From positions 89,426 through 153,425 of the forward strand of contig JBFWYG010000003.1 of assembly GCA_050186725.1 (NCBI GenBank): a DNA stretch of 64,000 nucleotides, written 5' to 3'. This stretch comes from JADJYF01 sp050186725 (lineage in GTDB: Bacteria; Pseudomonadota; Gammaproteobacteria; Ga0077536). A program made the translations under genes and the position numbers. The notes beneath the pieces are model-generated. The model worked only from the letters and a program-made list of their open reading frames with translations, did not search any database and was not told the DNA's origin. Positions 15,664 through 26,732 of the stretch are shown piece by piece (the stretch's first letter is position 1; each line of letters begins with the position of its first letter).

Positions 15664-17532
15664 TCACGACACCACGGACAGCGCCTGGGCCGTGCGCGCG
15701 GCGCTCCGTAGAAAACTGAGCAGCTTGGCTGGCGGCACGGGCTTACGCAGGATGGGGATCCCGGCCGCCTCCGCCTCGCGCAGACGCTCTGCGCCGATGT
15801 CACCGGTCACCAGCACCGACGGCAGGCCAGCGCCGAGCAACGCTCGCGCATCGCGGATGAGGTCGTAGCCGTTGCTCGCGCCGCGCAGACGGAAGTCAGC
15901 GATGATCGCGCACGGTTGCAGGCCATCGCGCAGCGTCGCCATGGCCGCTTCGTACGTAGCGCAGCAGGTCGGTACACAGCCCCAATCGCTGAGCAGCACG
16001 CGCATGCCTTGCAGAATATTGACCTCGTCATCGAGCACCAGCACGTCCATCGCCGGTAGCACTGTGTGATGCCTGGCATCGACGGATGCGCGCAGCGCCA
16101 CTTCTCGGCCACTCGGCGTCGGCGCGCGCGGCACGAGCACCGAGAACACCGAGCCACGGTTCGGCTCGGAGCTGACCTCGACCGGAGTGCCGAGCAGCTT
16201 GGCTGACCGGTCGACGATGGTCAGCCCCAGCCCCAGCCCTTTGGCGCGATCGCGCGGCGCGTTACCGACCTGGCGGAACTCCTGGAAGATCTCCTCGATG
16301 TCATCGGCCGCGATGCCGATGCCGGTGTCGGCCACTTCGATGCGCACGCTGCCCTGCTCATCCCTGCAGCGCAACTGCACGCCGCCGCGATTGGTGTAGC
16401 GCACGGCGTTGGTCAACAGATTGCGCAGAATGCGTTCGAGCAGCGCCGGATCCGAATACACCCACTGCTCGACGTTCTGCGCTTCGAGCGTCAGGCCCTT
16501 GTCATCGGCCATGGGCTGCAACTCCGACAGGAGTTCGGTGACCAGCGGCGCCAGGTCGATGGCCTGTTGTCGTACCTCGAGCCCGCCCGACTCCAGACGG
16601 GAAATATCCAGCAATGCGTCGAACATGCGGTCGAGTGCCTCGACCGCGGCGCCGACCTGACCGGCGATGCGCGCGGTGTCCGCATCCAGCAGGCGGCGCT
16701 GCAAGGCGCTGTTGAACAGCGCCAGCGCATGCACCGGTTGACGCAGGTCGTGACTGGCGGCCGCGAGGAAACGCGACTTCGCCGCGCTCGCCTCGTCGGA
16801 CTGCTGCTTCTGCGTGCGCAACTCCTCGACCAGGTCGAGATTCTCGTAGCGCAGAGCCATCGAGGCGACCAGCGCCCGCGAGAAATTGCCACCGAAGTAA
16901 CACAGCGCGATGGCGTAGACCAGGGTGGAAAACGCCAGCGCCAGGTACACGGGACCGCCGTGCCACAGGCATACCAGCAGCAAGGGCAGCAGTGCCGGGA
17001 TGAGGAATCCATAGAACACCGGCATGTAGAGCGTCAGCGAGGCCACCGCGCCAGCGCCCATGCCGATCAGCACGACGACCGCGAAGAATTGGTTTTCCAG
17101 GGGCGTGGGGTGGAAAAACAGCATCGCCGTACTGCCCCACAGCACGCCGGCGGCCGCGCTGCCGGCAACCAGCCGTCGCGCCAGCCAGATCAGGTCCTGG
17201 TAGGGCGCTTCGATGGCCTTGGCGATGTGCCAGTAGAGCTGCAGGCGTACTCCGACCATCAGAGTCATGCCCAGCAACCACGTGTCGGTCAGCCAAGAGG
17301 GTGTCGTGCCGCGATTCAGCCACCAGGTCACGAGCGCGATGGTCATGTTGACCAGCATGATCGGAGGACCATTGCTGTTCAGTACGCGCAGACGCTCGGC
17401 GAACACCGCCCGCTCGCGCGAACCGCCTGGCAGTGTCGCATCGATGGAAGTGGGACTCGTGCTGGTTCTCTGGCTGACGTCCATGACGATGGGTGCTGTC
17501 GCTCGCATGCCGAGACCGTGGAAGGCGGACAT
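15664..17532 (-). CDS. Membrane hybrid sensor histidine kinase with C-terminal receiver
   Basis: 622 residues. Six predicted membrane helices (about 55-230) form an integral-membrane sensor without a large periplasmic domain. The kinase core follows: HisKA with H261 (AASHDLRQPVHALALF), N-box NLLTNAVRYTNRGG, G1 VADTGIGIAADD and G2 KGLGLGLTIVDR. The C-terminal receiver (about 485-605) has D546 (IIADFRLRG) and K in PILRKPVPP. The ASHDLRQPxHAL subfamily typically signals to LuxR-type regulators, and one is encoded tail-to-tail five bases away (15020-15658), so they are a likely pair. The ATG at 17532 is the longest start; ATGs at 17508 and 17484 are possible. Confidence 0.92.
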   Translation of the reverse strand: MSAFHGLGMRATAPIVMDVSQRTSTSPTSIDATLPGGSRERAVFAERLRVLNSNGPPIMLVNMTIALVTWWLNRGTTPSWLTDTWLLGMTLMVGVRLQLYWHIAKAIEAPYQDLIWLARRLVAGSAAAGVLWGSTAMLFFHPTPLENQFFAVVVLIGMGAGAVASLTLYMPVFYGFLIPALLPLLLVCLWHGGPVYLALAFSTLVYAIALCYFGGNFSRALVASMALRYENLDLVEELRTQKQQSDEASAAKSRFLAAASHDLRQPVHALALFNSALQRRLLDADTARIAGQVGAAVEALDRMFDALLDISRLESGGLEVRQQAIDLAPLVTELLSELQPMADDKGLTLEAQNVEQWVYSDPALLERILRNLLTNAVRYTNRGGVQLRCRDEQGSVRIEVADTGIGIAADDIEEIFQEFRQVGNAPRDRAKGLGLGLTIVDRSAKLLGTPVEVSSEPNRGSVFSVLVPRAPTPSGREVALRASVDARHHTVLPAMDVLVLDDEVNILQGMRVLLSDWGCVPTCCATYEAAMATLRDGLQPCAIIADFRLRGASNGYDLIRDARALLGAGLPSVLVTGDIGAERLREAEAAGIPILRKPVPPAKLLSFLRSAARTAQALSVVS

Positions 17533-17991
17533 GTCGAATTATGCCTGATGAGTGGTAGCCGCGCCGTGGGAACAGGAGTGTCGAACCGAAGTCCTTCCCA
17601 TACACCGATAATTTGCCAGGCTGGCCGCCCCTCGCGCACGCTGCGCGAAAGGACAGGGCCTCTACGAGAGTGTGGCGCTCATATGCGTTCGGGGGTTCCA
17701 CCGGGTCCTGGTGCCCGGCCATCGAGGGTCGAGAGTCGATCGTCCCGCCGAGATTGGTCAGTACAAGAGAGACCCGCAGCGGGTGCGTCTCTCGAGAACA
17801 CGCATCCCGCACGTCACGATCGTTCGAGGCAGGCGCTCGAATAGCGCGACTCACAGAACTGCGAACGATTAAGACATCAAGCTCACCCTTCATGCCGGGT
17901 TCTCGACTCCATCAAACGGAAAACCAGTGCGAGTGTCTTCGGCGGTTGCGGAGCGCTCTCCGGATCTGCCATTGCATCGGAGTTCTTTGCA
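17533..17991. other. Intergenic region without recognised gene
   Basis: 459 nt between the divergent hybrid kinase and the RTX-like stub. It holds no open frame with family-like sequence. It must contain the kinase promoter, but no strong -35/-10 pair or palindrome stands out. Confidence 0.6.
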
Positions 17992-18399
17992 ATGGCAACA
18001 CAGCGCGGCACAGCCGCGAGGGACAAGCTACGCGGAACGTCACGAAATGACGTGCTGCTGGGACTCGCTGGCAACGACGTCCTCAGGCTTGTTGGCGCGG
18101 GTCAGCTACTCGATTGCGCCCACCTGCCGCGCGGCACTGTGCGCGGCATCGAGACGCTCGACCTCGCGGGCAGCGGCGACAACACCGTCGCGCTCACGCT
18201 CGCGGACCTCATCGACCTCGACGCTGGCGCGACCTTGCGTGTCGACGGCGGCGCCGGCGACGCGGTGCTCATCACCGATAGTGGCTGGTCGGTGTCCCCG
18301 GGCGGTCCCGTCAACATCGCGAGCGAGGTCTACCAGCCCTACATCCAGGCTGGCGCGACGCTGCTGATCGATACGGATGTCGCCGTCAGGCTGGCCTGA
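17992..18399 (+). CDS. Short RTX-adhesin C-terminal-like protein (probable remnant)
   Basis: 135 residues. One RTX-type nonapeptide stretch (GTSRNDVLLGLAGNDVLRL) is followed by the IETLDLAGSGDNTVALTLAD and LRVDGGAGDAVLITDSGW pattern normally found just before the C-terminus of very large repeat adhesins exported by type I secretion. Here there is no repeat region, no long N-terminal domain and only about 15 residues before the RTX motif. Either it is a mini-RTX protein or, more likely, the surviving tail of a deleted adhesin gene. ATG at 17992 with a GGAG about ten bases upstream. Sequence composition matches the surroundings. Confidence 0.55.
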   Translation: MATQRGTAARDKLRGTSRNDVLLGLAGNDVLRLVGAGQLLDCAHLPRGTVRGIETLDLAGSGDNTVALTLADLIDLDAGATLRVDGGAGDAVLITDSGWSVSPGGPVNIASEVYQPYIQAGATLLIDTDVAVRLA

Positions 18400-18658
18400 G
18401 AGGCGCGAGTCACCTCCCTCGTCTTCAAATGCTCGATCGCCGGTCGCAGACGGTCGAACACCTGCACATTTGGGATATCACCTTTTGCCAACTTCACGCC
18501 CAGGTTTGATCGAAGTCAAGTCGCGGACTTGACCCGTCAGGGCACCCCGCAGTTTGCTAGCGCCACTCATCCGCGCGCGGCCTGAAGCGTCACGCGCTGC
18601 ACGAATCCAGATCGAGGGACCGCCCATACCGAGCAAGGGGATTGCCGGAGATTGCGCC

Positions 18659-20953
<2,295 letters not shown>

Positions 20954-21111
20954 GCGGCCGCGTTCGACCGCCGCGGGGTGGGTGGCAACACCCGCGACGT
21001 GACATTGCTTGACAGTTGCGCGGCGCCGCCCGCCCGTTTCATGACCCACGGCAGTTGGCGTCCCGCCCTACCCGATTTAGGATGGCGCGCCCCTCATCGA
21101 GGAAGAGGTCC

Positions 21112-22476
21112 ATGTCCGCCGTCCAGCCGACCGATCCGTCCCACCTGCCGCTGCCGCCCGGCCCGTCGCTCGCGGAGAGCTACCGCCTGCTGAAGATGAG
21201 CCCGCCCGACGCGCTGCTGAAGCTCGCCAAGGACTACGGCGACGTGGTGCGCTGGCGCGCGCCGCTGAACACCATCTACTGCCTGAATCATCCCGAGCAC
21301 GTGCGCCAGGTGCTGACCCAGTCCTATCCGCGCTACACCAAGGACACCATCGACTATCGCGTGGTCGGGCGCACGCTCGGCCGCGGACTGGTGACCAACG
21401 AGGGCGCGGACTGGGCCAGGCAGCGGCGCCTGATGCAGCCCGTGTTCGCCAACCGCAGCATCGACAAGTTCGACGTCGTCATCAACGAGATGACCACGCA
21501 ACTGTGCGAGGCCTGGGCGCGGCGCCGCGCCGACGAGACGGTGTGGCTGGATCGCGAGATGAGCCGCGTCACCTTCCAGGTGGTGAGCCGCACGCTGTTC
21601 GGCACCGCCATCGACGACGCCGCCGACGAGATGGTCGAGATCCTCGAAATCGTCAACCAGCATCCGCTCAAGCTCTCCTCGCTCATGACGCTCGTGCCGT
21701 GGCTGCCGGTGCCGAGCAACCGCCGCTTCGCGCGCATCAAGGCGCGGCTCGACGCGATGGTCGACGGCCTGGTCGAGCAGCGCCGTGCGAGCGGCGATTC
21801 GAGCCGCAACGACATCCTCGACCGACTGCTAGCCGCACGCGATGAGGACACCGGCGAAGGCATGGATCGCGAGCAGATGCGCGACGAGCTGATCACGCTG
21901 CTGCTCGCCGGCCACGAGACGTCGGCCACCGCCCTGGTATGGACCTATCACCTGCTCGGTCAGCACCCCGAGGTGGAAGCGCGACTGGTGGAGGAACTGC
22001 GGAGCGAACTCGGCGGCCGCGCCGCGACCAGCGCCGATCTGCCGCGCCTGCCCTATCTCAAGATGGTGGTGCAGGAGGCGATGCGCCTCTACCCGCCGGT
22101 GTGGGGCATCGCGCGCCGCTCGAACGAAGAAGCGGAGTTCGGCGGCTATCGCGTGCCGGCGGGCTCGTACATCTCGATCTCGATGTACGCGCTGCAGCGC
22201 CATCCCGAGTACTGGCCCGATCCGGACCGCTTCGATCCGGAACGCTTCGATCCCAAGCGCAACGAGCAGCGTCATTCCTACTGCTACATCCCCTTCTCCG
22301 CCGGCCCGCGCGCCTGCATCGGCGCCGGCATGGCGATGCTCGAGATCCAGCTCGTGCTGGCGCAGCTGCTGCAGCGCTTCGTGGTGCGGCCGGTGCCGGG
22401 CTTCCCGGTGGTGCCGCAGGCGGTGGTGACTTTCAAGACCCGCGCCGGCATGCCGGTCACCATCACGCCGCGCTGA
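21112..22476 (+). CDS. Cytochrome P450 monooxygenase (CYP102/CYP4-like, stand-alone)
   Basis: 454-residue soluble P450. Landmarks: C-helix WARQRRLMQPVFA, I-helix oxygen-activation motif LLAGHETSATAL, K-helix ExxR in QEAMRLYPP, the PERF-type segment DRFDPERFDPKRN, and the haem loop FSAGPRACIGAG with axial C402. The HETSATA I-helix and xRLYPPVW are typical of bacterial enzymes related to fatty-acid or terpenoid hydroxylases. No reductase domain is fused and no ferredoxin gene is adjacent, so electrons must come from elsewhere. The ATG at 21112 follows a purine-rich GAGGAAGAGG site. Downstream, 210 nt separate it from the convergent ribA-like gene. Confidence 0.93.
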   Translation: MSAVQPTDPSHLPLPPGPSLAESYRLLKMSPPDALLKLAKDYGDVVRWRAPLNTIYCLNHPEHVRQVLTQSYPRYTKDTIDYRVVGRTLGRGLVTNEGADWARQRRLMQPVFANRSIDKFDVVINEMTTQLCEAWARRRADETVWLDREMSRVTFQVVSRTLFGTAIDDAADEMVEILEIVNQHPLKLSSLMTLVPWLPVPSNRRFARIKARLDAMVDGLVEQRRASGDSSRNDILDRLLAARDEDTGEGMDREQMRDELITLLLAGHETSATALVWTYHLLGQHPEVEARLVEELRSELGGRAATSADLPRLPYLKMVVQEAMRLYPPVWGIARRSNEEAEFGGYRVPAGSYISISMYALQRHPEYWPDPDRFDPERFDPKRNEQRHSYCYIPFSAGPRACIGAGMAMLEIQLVLAQLLQRFVVRPVPGFPVVPQAVVTFKTRAGMPVTITPR

Positions 22477-22544
22477 GACGCGACGCCGCCCGCGCTTGGC
22501 CACGCCGCGCGCGGGCGGCGTAGACTCGGCTCTCCAGAACCAGC

Positions 22545-22638
22545 CGTTGGAGAGCCAAGGACACATCGATTTCGTCGAGCCGCAGCCCTACGGCTTCACC
22601 GGCATCATTCCCGGCGCCGGGCCGCTGCACGGGACAAA
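22545..22638 (+). pseudogene. Possible truncated 5' gene remnant
   Basis: From TTG at 22545 a short frame with strongly GC-ending codons reads HIDFVEPQPYGFTGIIPGAG then PLHGT. It runs straight into the 43-nt palindrome at 22639, after which the frame loses coding character. It resembles the start of a gene whose rest was lost at the repeat. The family is not identified and an RBS is not convincing. Confidence 0.3.
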
Positions 22639-22681
22639 CGGGGACAGACCACGGTTTCTGCGAAACCGTGGTCTGTCCCCG
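22639..22681. repeat. Perfect 20-bp inverted repeat (mobile palindrome and/or terminator)
   Basis: Arms CGGGGACAGACCACGGTTTC (22639-22658) and its exact complement (22662-22681) around a TGC loop. It starts five bases after the ribA-like stop on the minus strand and could terminate it, though no T-tract follows. The perfect symmetry and the GGGGACAGACCACG core suggest a dispersed palindromic element rather than a simple terminator. Copy number elsewhere cannot be judged here. Confidence 0.7.
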
Positions 22682-22686
22682 ATTAA

Positions 22687-23472
22687 TCACAAATCCTCGG
22701 GCATGATGTGGCCCTTGGCGCGCTTGGCGCGCATGTAGCGCAGGTTGTGTTCGCACACGCCGGCGATCAGTGACACCGTGGAAGATACCGCCTGGCCGTT
22801 GTCCTCGAGCTGGCGGCGCTTGTCGGGGTTGTTCGACAAGAGTCGGAGCGCGCGGCCGGCGAGGAGGTAGCGCAGCGCCACCGCCGCGTCGCTGAAGTCG
22901 CGCGAATCCTCGGGCAGGCCGAGCGCGGTGTTGGCCTGGTAGGTGTTGTGGCCGGCGTCCTGCAGTAGATAGGTGACGGCCTTGGCCCACAGGCCGATGC
23001 CGCGGCCCTCGTGCCCGCTCATGTAGACCACCGCGCCCTGGCCGTCGACCTTGATCTGCTCGAAGGCCTGTTCGAGCTGCGGGCCGCAATCGCAGCGACG
23101 CGAGCCGAACACGTCTCCGGTCAGGCAGCAGGAATGGATGCGCACCAGCGGCGACGGCGCGCCGCGCAGGCCCGGCAGGGCGAACACCGAGTTGACCGAC
23201 ATGGAGCTGTGCAGGAGTTCGCGAATGGCGTCCGGGCTGCCGTCGCGCGCGGTGTTCTGCACCGCCGAGAGCTCGGTGCGCCGCACGAAGGGATACCACT
23301 CGAGCGTCACTTCCTCGCCGCCGATGAGCCGCGGGATCGGCACCGGACCGAGCACCGAGAGAAACGCGTTGGCGTCGTCCGAGGGCACCACGCGCGACTG
23401 GCGGTCGAGCGTGACCATCATGCCCTCCGCTTCGAGCTGTGCGCGGATGGATTTGTCGACGTAACTGAACAC
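22687..23472 (-). CDS. ribA: GTP cyclohydrolase II family protein (RibA-like)
   Basis: 261 residues. The C-terminal two thirds is the GTP cyclohydrolase II fold that opens GTP for riboflavin synthesis. The zinc cysteines are present in SCCLTGDVFGSRRCDCGPQL, as are the catalytic YMSGHEGRGIGLWAK, the HNTYQANTALGLPEDSRDF guanine/phosphate segment and LLSNNPDKRRQLEDNG. Two oddities: the usual RxHSEC is RIHSCC, replacing a conserved glutamate, and there is an unrelated N-terminal extension of about 90 residues instead of a DHBP synthase domain. Function is probably retained, but a specialised (non-housekeeping) paralogue is possible. It stands alone, with no rib operon or FMN riboswitch visible upstream. 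A perfect hairpin follows its stop. Confidence 0.85.
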   Translation of the reverse strand: MFSYVDKSIRAQLEAEGMMVTLDRQSRVVPSDDANAFLSVLGPVPIPRLIGGEEVTLEWYPFVRRTELSAVQNTARDGSPDAIRELLHSSMSVNSVFALPGLRGAPSPLVRIHSCCLTGDVFGSRRCDCGPQLEQAFEQIKVDGQGAVVYMSGHEGRGIGLWAKAVTYLLQDAGHNTYQANTALGLPEDSRDFSDAAVALRYLLAGRALRLLSNNPDKRRQLEDNGQAVSSTVSLIAGVCEHNLRYMRAKRAKGHIMPEDL

Positions 23473-23613
23473 CTTGGTTTCTCCGTGAAGGCGCGGCCCG
23501 GCGGCGCGCGGCTGTTGCTACGAAACGTGCGGGCCGGCGGATCGGCGTCGCGCGCGGGCGTGGATGAAGATCGGGGCGAGCAAGCGTGAATTCCAGGCGG
23601 GACGGGCAGCGTC

Positions 23614-24522
23614 TCAGGCGCGCGACAGGTCCGCCACCACGGCATGATAGGCGCTGGCGAGGTCGCTATCCCACAGCGCGGCATCGGCGCCGTCCAGCAC
23701 CTCGGTCAGACGCCGTGTGACGAGCGCGCGCACGTGGGCGCGACGCCGGCGGCGGCGCGCGTCGTCACTCGCCACATGGCGCGCGAGCCAGGCGCGGTGA
23801 GCCTCCGCCGCGGCGTCCAGCGCGTCCAGGCCCTCGCCGGACAGGGCCGAGACCAGCACCACCGGCGGCGCCCAGTCATCGGCACCGGCAGGATGGCGCA
23901 GCACGGAGGCGATCTCGGCCACCATCTCCTTCGCGCCCGGCCGGTCGGCCTTGTTGATCACGTAGACGTCGCCGGTCTCGAGGATGCCGGCCTTGACTGC
24001 CTGCACCAGGTCGCCGGCGCCCGGCATCAGCACCACCACCAGGGTGTCGACCAGCTCGCGTACCTCGTACTGCGACTGGCCGGCGCCGACGGTCTCCACG
24101 ATGACGTCGTCGAAGGCCTGGGATTCCATCAGCGCCAGCACGTTGCCGATGTTGTCGGCGAGCCCGTCGTGGGCGCGGCGGCTGGCCAGCGAGCGCACGA
24201 ACAGCTCGGCGTCGTCGCCATGGGCGTCGATGCGGATGCGATCGCCCAGGATCGCGCCCTGGCTGTAGGGGCTGGAAGGGTCGACGGCGACGACCCCGAC
24301 GCGGCGGCGGTGCGCCAGGCGCGCGTTGACGAAACGCCCGACCAGGGTCGACTTGCCGACCCCCGCGGGACCGGTGATGCCGCAGCGCCAGGCGGGACGC
24401 GCGCCGGCCAGTTCGCCGTCCAGCACCGCGAGCGCCTCGGCGACGCTGGCATCGGCCAGGCGCGACAGCGCGCGACCCAGCGCGCGCCGGTTGATCGGCG
24501 CGCGCGGCGTGGCCTCGCTCAC
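23614..24522 (-). CDS. meaB: Methylmalonyl-CoA mutase-associated GTPase MeaB/ArgK
   Basis: 302-residue G3E-family GTPase that gates B12 cofactor loading and protects the mutase from inactivation. Motifs: Walker A GPAGVGKSTLVG, Mg-binding VVAVDPSSPYSQGAILGDR, switch/Walker B VIVETVGAGQSQ and base-specificity NKADR. Length is normal for bacterial MeaB. It begins at a GTG that overlaps the stop of the B12-binding subunit gene (GTGA), the last gene of a three-gene operon with both mutase subunits. The function follows directly from family and context. Confidence 0.95.
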   Translation of the reverse strand: MSEATPRAPINRRALGRALSRLADASVAEALAVLDGELAGARPAWRCGITGPAGVGKSTLVGRFVNARLAHRRRVGVVAVDPSSPYSQGAILGDRIRIDAHGDDAELFVRSLASRRAHDGLADNIGNVLALMESQAFDDVIVETVGAGQSQYEVRELVDTLVVVLMPGAGDLVQAVKAGILETGDVYVINKADRPGAKEMVAEIASVLRHPAGADDWAPPVVLVSALSGEGLDALDAAAEAHRAWLARHVASDDARRRRRRAHVRALVTRRLTEVLDGADAALWDSDLASAYHAVVADLSRA

Positions 24523-24917
24523 GTGAGCCTCCGCGCGACCTCGTCCACCACCTGCTCGAGGCTCATCTCGCTGTCGAACACCGCGGCCACGCCGGCCGCG
24601 TGCAGCGCGTCCCAGTCGCCGCGCGGAATGGTGCCGCCGACGAACAGCGGCACGTCCTCGGCCTGTTCGCGCTTGAGCGCCTCGCAGGTCAGCGCAACCA
24701 GCTCGAGGTGCGAGCCCGAGAGAATGCTCAGGCCCACCGCATCGACGTTCTCTTCCGCCGCCACGCGCGCGATGTAGTCCGGCGTCTTGCGCAGGCCCGT
24801 GTAGATCACTTCCGCGCCGGCGTCGCGGAGCGCGAGCGCGATGACCTTGGCGCCGACATCGTGACCATCCAGTCCCGGCTTCGCGATCAGGATGCGTTTG
24901 CCTTTGAGAGTCGTCAT
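24519..24917 (-). CDS. mcmB: Methylmalonyl-CoA mutase, B12-binding (small) subunit
   Basis: 132-residue stand-alone cobalamin-binding domain. The DxHxxG motif that supplies the lower axial histidine is GLDGHDVGAKVIA, followed by GLSILSGSH and VPLFVGGTIP. This is the split, archaeal/Chloroflexus-type arrangement, in which the B12 domain is a separate protein rather than fused to the catalytic barrel. The ATG at 24917 overlaps the stop of the large subunit (TGATG) and the stop overlaps meaB, so the three are made in a coupled series. Together they interconvert methylmalonyl- and succinyl-CoA. Confidence 0.93.
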   Translation of the reverse strand: MTTLKGKRILIAKPGLDGHDVGAKVIALALRDAGAEVIYTGLRKTPDYIARVAAEENVDAVGLSILSGSHLELVALTCEALKREQAEDVPLFVGGTIPRGDWDALHAAGVAAVFDSEMSLEQVVDEVARRLT

Positions 24918-26533
24918 CACAGCTTCACCGGTTCGATGAATTCGCCCCACTGGCGTTTCAACCGCTCGACCATCTCGCCGACCGAGACGTAGGCATGACA
25001 GCAGTCGACGAGATAGGGCATGAGGTTGGCAGCGTTGTCGCTCGCGGCGAGCTCGAGCGCCGCGAGGGTCTTCTCGGCCTGGGCGGCGTCGCGCTCGGCG
25101 CGGATGCGCTCGAACTTCTCGATCACCGCGGCGGTCGCGTGCGCATCGCTCGCGAACACTTCGCCGACCTGCTTCTCTTCCTGCTCGTTGCGGAAACGGT
25201 TCACGCCCACCACCACCGACTCACCGCGGTCCACCTTGCTCTTGCGCTCGTGGGCGCTGCGCGCGATGCGCCGCTGCAGGTAGCCGTCCTCGATGGCCTT
25301 GACCACGCCGCCATAGTCGGCGATCTCCTGGATCACGCCCTCGATGGCCGACTCCATCTCGTCGGTCAGGTATTCGACGTAGTGGCTGCCGCCCAGCGGA
25401 TCGACGGTGTCGGCGATGCCGCTCTCGTAGGCAATGACCTGCTGGGTGCGGAGCGCGAGCTCCGCGCTCTGCTCGGTGGGCAGCTGGAAGGCCTCGTCGT
25501 AGGCGCAGGTGAAGATCGACTGCGCGCCGCCGAGCGCCGCGGCCATGGTCTCCACTGCTACCCGCACGACGTTGTTGTAGGGCTGGGCGGCGGTCAGGGA
25601 CGAACCGCCGCATACCACGCCGAAGCGGAAATGCTGGGCGCGCGCGCTCTTGGCCCCGTAGCGCTCCTTCATCAGGCGCGCCCACAGCCGGCGCGCGCCG
25701 CGGAACTTGGCCACTTCCTCGAAGAAGTTCATGTGCACGTAGAAGAAGAACGACAGGCTCTGGGCGAAGCGCTCGAGGTCCGCGCCGCGCGCCAGCAGTT
25801 CGTCGACGTAGGCCAGCCCGTTGGCGAGCGTGAAACCCATCTCCTCCACCGCGCTCGAGCCCGCGTCGCGCACGTGCGCGCCGGCGATGCTGATGGGATT
25901 GAAGCGCGGCGACTCCTGGTTGGCATAGACGATGCTGTCCGCCACCAGGCGCAGCGCCGGGCGCACCGGGAAGATCCAGGTGCCGCGCGCAACGTATTCC
26001 TTGAGGATGTCGTTCTGGATGGTGCCGGTGAGCTTGGCGCGCGGCACGCCGGCCTTGTCGGCGGCGGCGAGATACATGGCGAAGATCATCGCCGCCGAGC
26101 CGTTGATGGTGAACGAGGTCGAGACCTTGGCGAGATCGATGCCGCGGAACAGGGTCTCCATGTCGGCGAGGGTCGCAATCGGCACGCCCACCTTGCCGAC
26201 CTCCGAGCGCGCCATCGGATCGGTCGGGTCGTAGCCGCACTGGGTGGGCAGATCGAGCGCCACCGACAGCCCGGTCTGGCCGCGTTCGAGCAGGAAGCGA
26301 TAGCGCTCGTTGGACGCCTCGGCGCTGCCGAAACCGGAGTACTGGCGGAAGGTCCACAGACGTCCGCGAAAGCCGTCCTCGAAAATACCCCTCGTGTAAG
26401 GGTATTCTCCCGGCCCGGACAGGTCGGGCTGGCGCCGCGACGCATGCGTCGCCACCACCGGAACCTCGATGCCCGAAGGCGTGGTGCGCCGCTCGCGCGG
26501 CGCGTCGCTGCTGGAAGTGGCTGGTTCACTCAT
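24917..26533 (-). CDS. mcmA: Methylmalonyl-CoA mutase, catalytic (large) subunit
   Basis: 538-residue TIM-barrel subunit lacking the B12 domain, which is encoded next. Substrate-specificity residues point to methylmalonyl-CoA: Y65 in RQYSGF (equivalent of Tyr89) and R183 in IQNDILKEYVAR, ten residues after Q173 as in the Gln197/Arg207 pair. Isobutyryl-CoA mutases carry Phe and Gln there. The active-site histidine is present in IAGAHVRDAGSSA. The long upstream open frame has no family similarity before MSEPATSSSDAP, so the ATG at 26533 is used. It enables propionyl-CoA, branched-chain or cholesterol-side-chain products to enter the TCA cycle. It diverges from kup across 199 nt. Confidence 0.93.
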   Translation of the reverse strand: MSEPATSSSDAPRERRTTPSGIEVPVVATHASRRQPDLSGPGEYPYTRGIFEDGFRGRLWTFRQYSGFGSAEASNERYRFLLERGQTGLSVALDLPTQCGYDPTDPMARSEVGKVGVPIATLADMETLFRGIDLAKVSTSFTINGSAAMIFAMYLAAADKAGVPRAKLTGTIQNDILKEYVARGTWIFPVRPALRLVADSIVYANQESPRFNPISIAGAHVRDAGSSAVEEMGFTLANGLAYVDELLARGADLERFAQSLSFFFYVHMNFFEEVAKFRGARRLWARLMKERYGAKSARAQHFRFGVVCGGSSLTAAQPYNNVVRVAVETMAAALGGAQSIFTCAYDEAFQLPTEQSAELALRTQQVIAYESGIADTVDPLGGSHYVEYLTDEMESAIEGVIQEIADYGGVVKAIEDGYLQRRIARSAHERKSKVDRGESVVVGVNRFRNEQEEKQVGEVFASDAHATAAVIEKFERIRAERDAAQAEKTLAALELAASDNAANLMPYLVDCCHAYVSVGEMVERLKRQWGEFIEPVKL

Positions 26534-26732
26534 GCTGATGGCCCGATGCTGATGCCCGCGACGTCGACGCGCGCCGTCGCGGGCAAGGATACTCGATCGG
26601 AACGCGCGCGACCCGCGCGGCCGGCCGGACAACTGCCCGTCGCGTGAGGGGGATCAAGCCAGAACCCACGCTTTCGGGGATATTCGTTTCGCGGACACGC
26701 GGTGTCCGAATCATCACCGCGTGGGAGCCGGG

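Noticed and set aside
18554..18658. TTG start for the PAS hybrid kinase
   Set aside because: The added 35 residues have no PAS-like pattern and the GTG at 18659 has a better ribosome-binding site; not fully excluded.
23473..23613. FMN riboswitch upstream of the ribA-like gene
   Set aside because: The conserved RFN-element segments (AGGGYGAAATTC-like) are absent.
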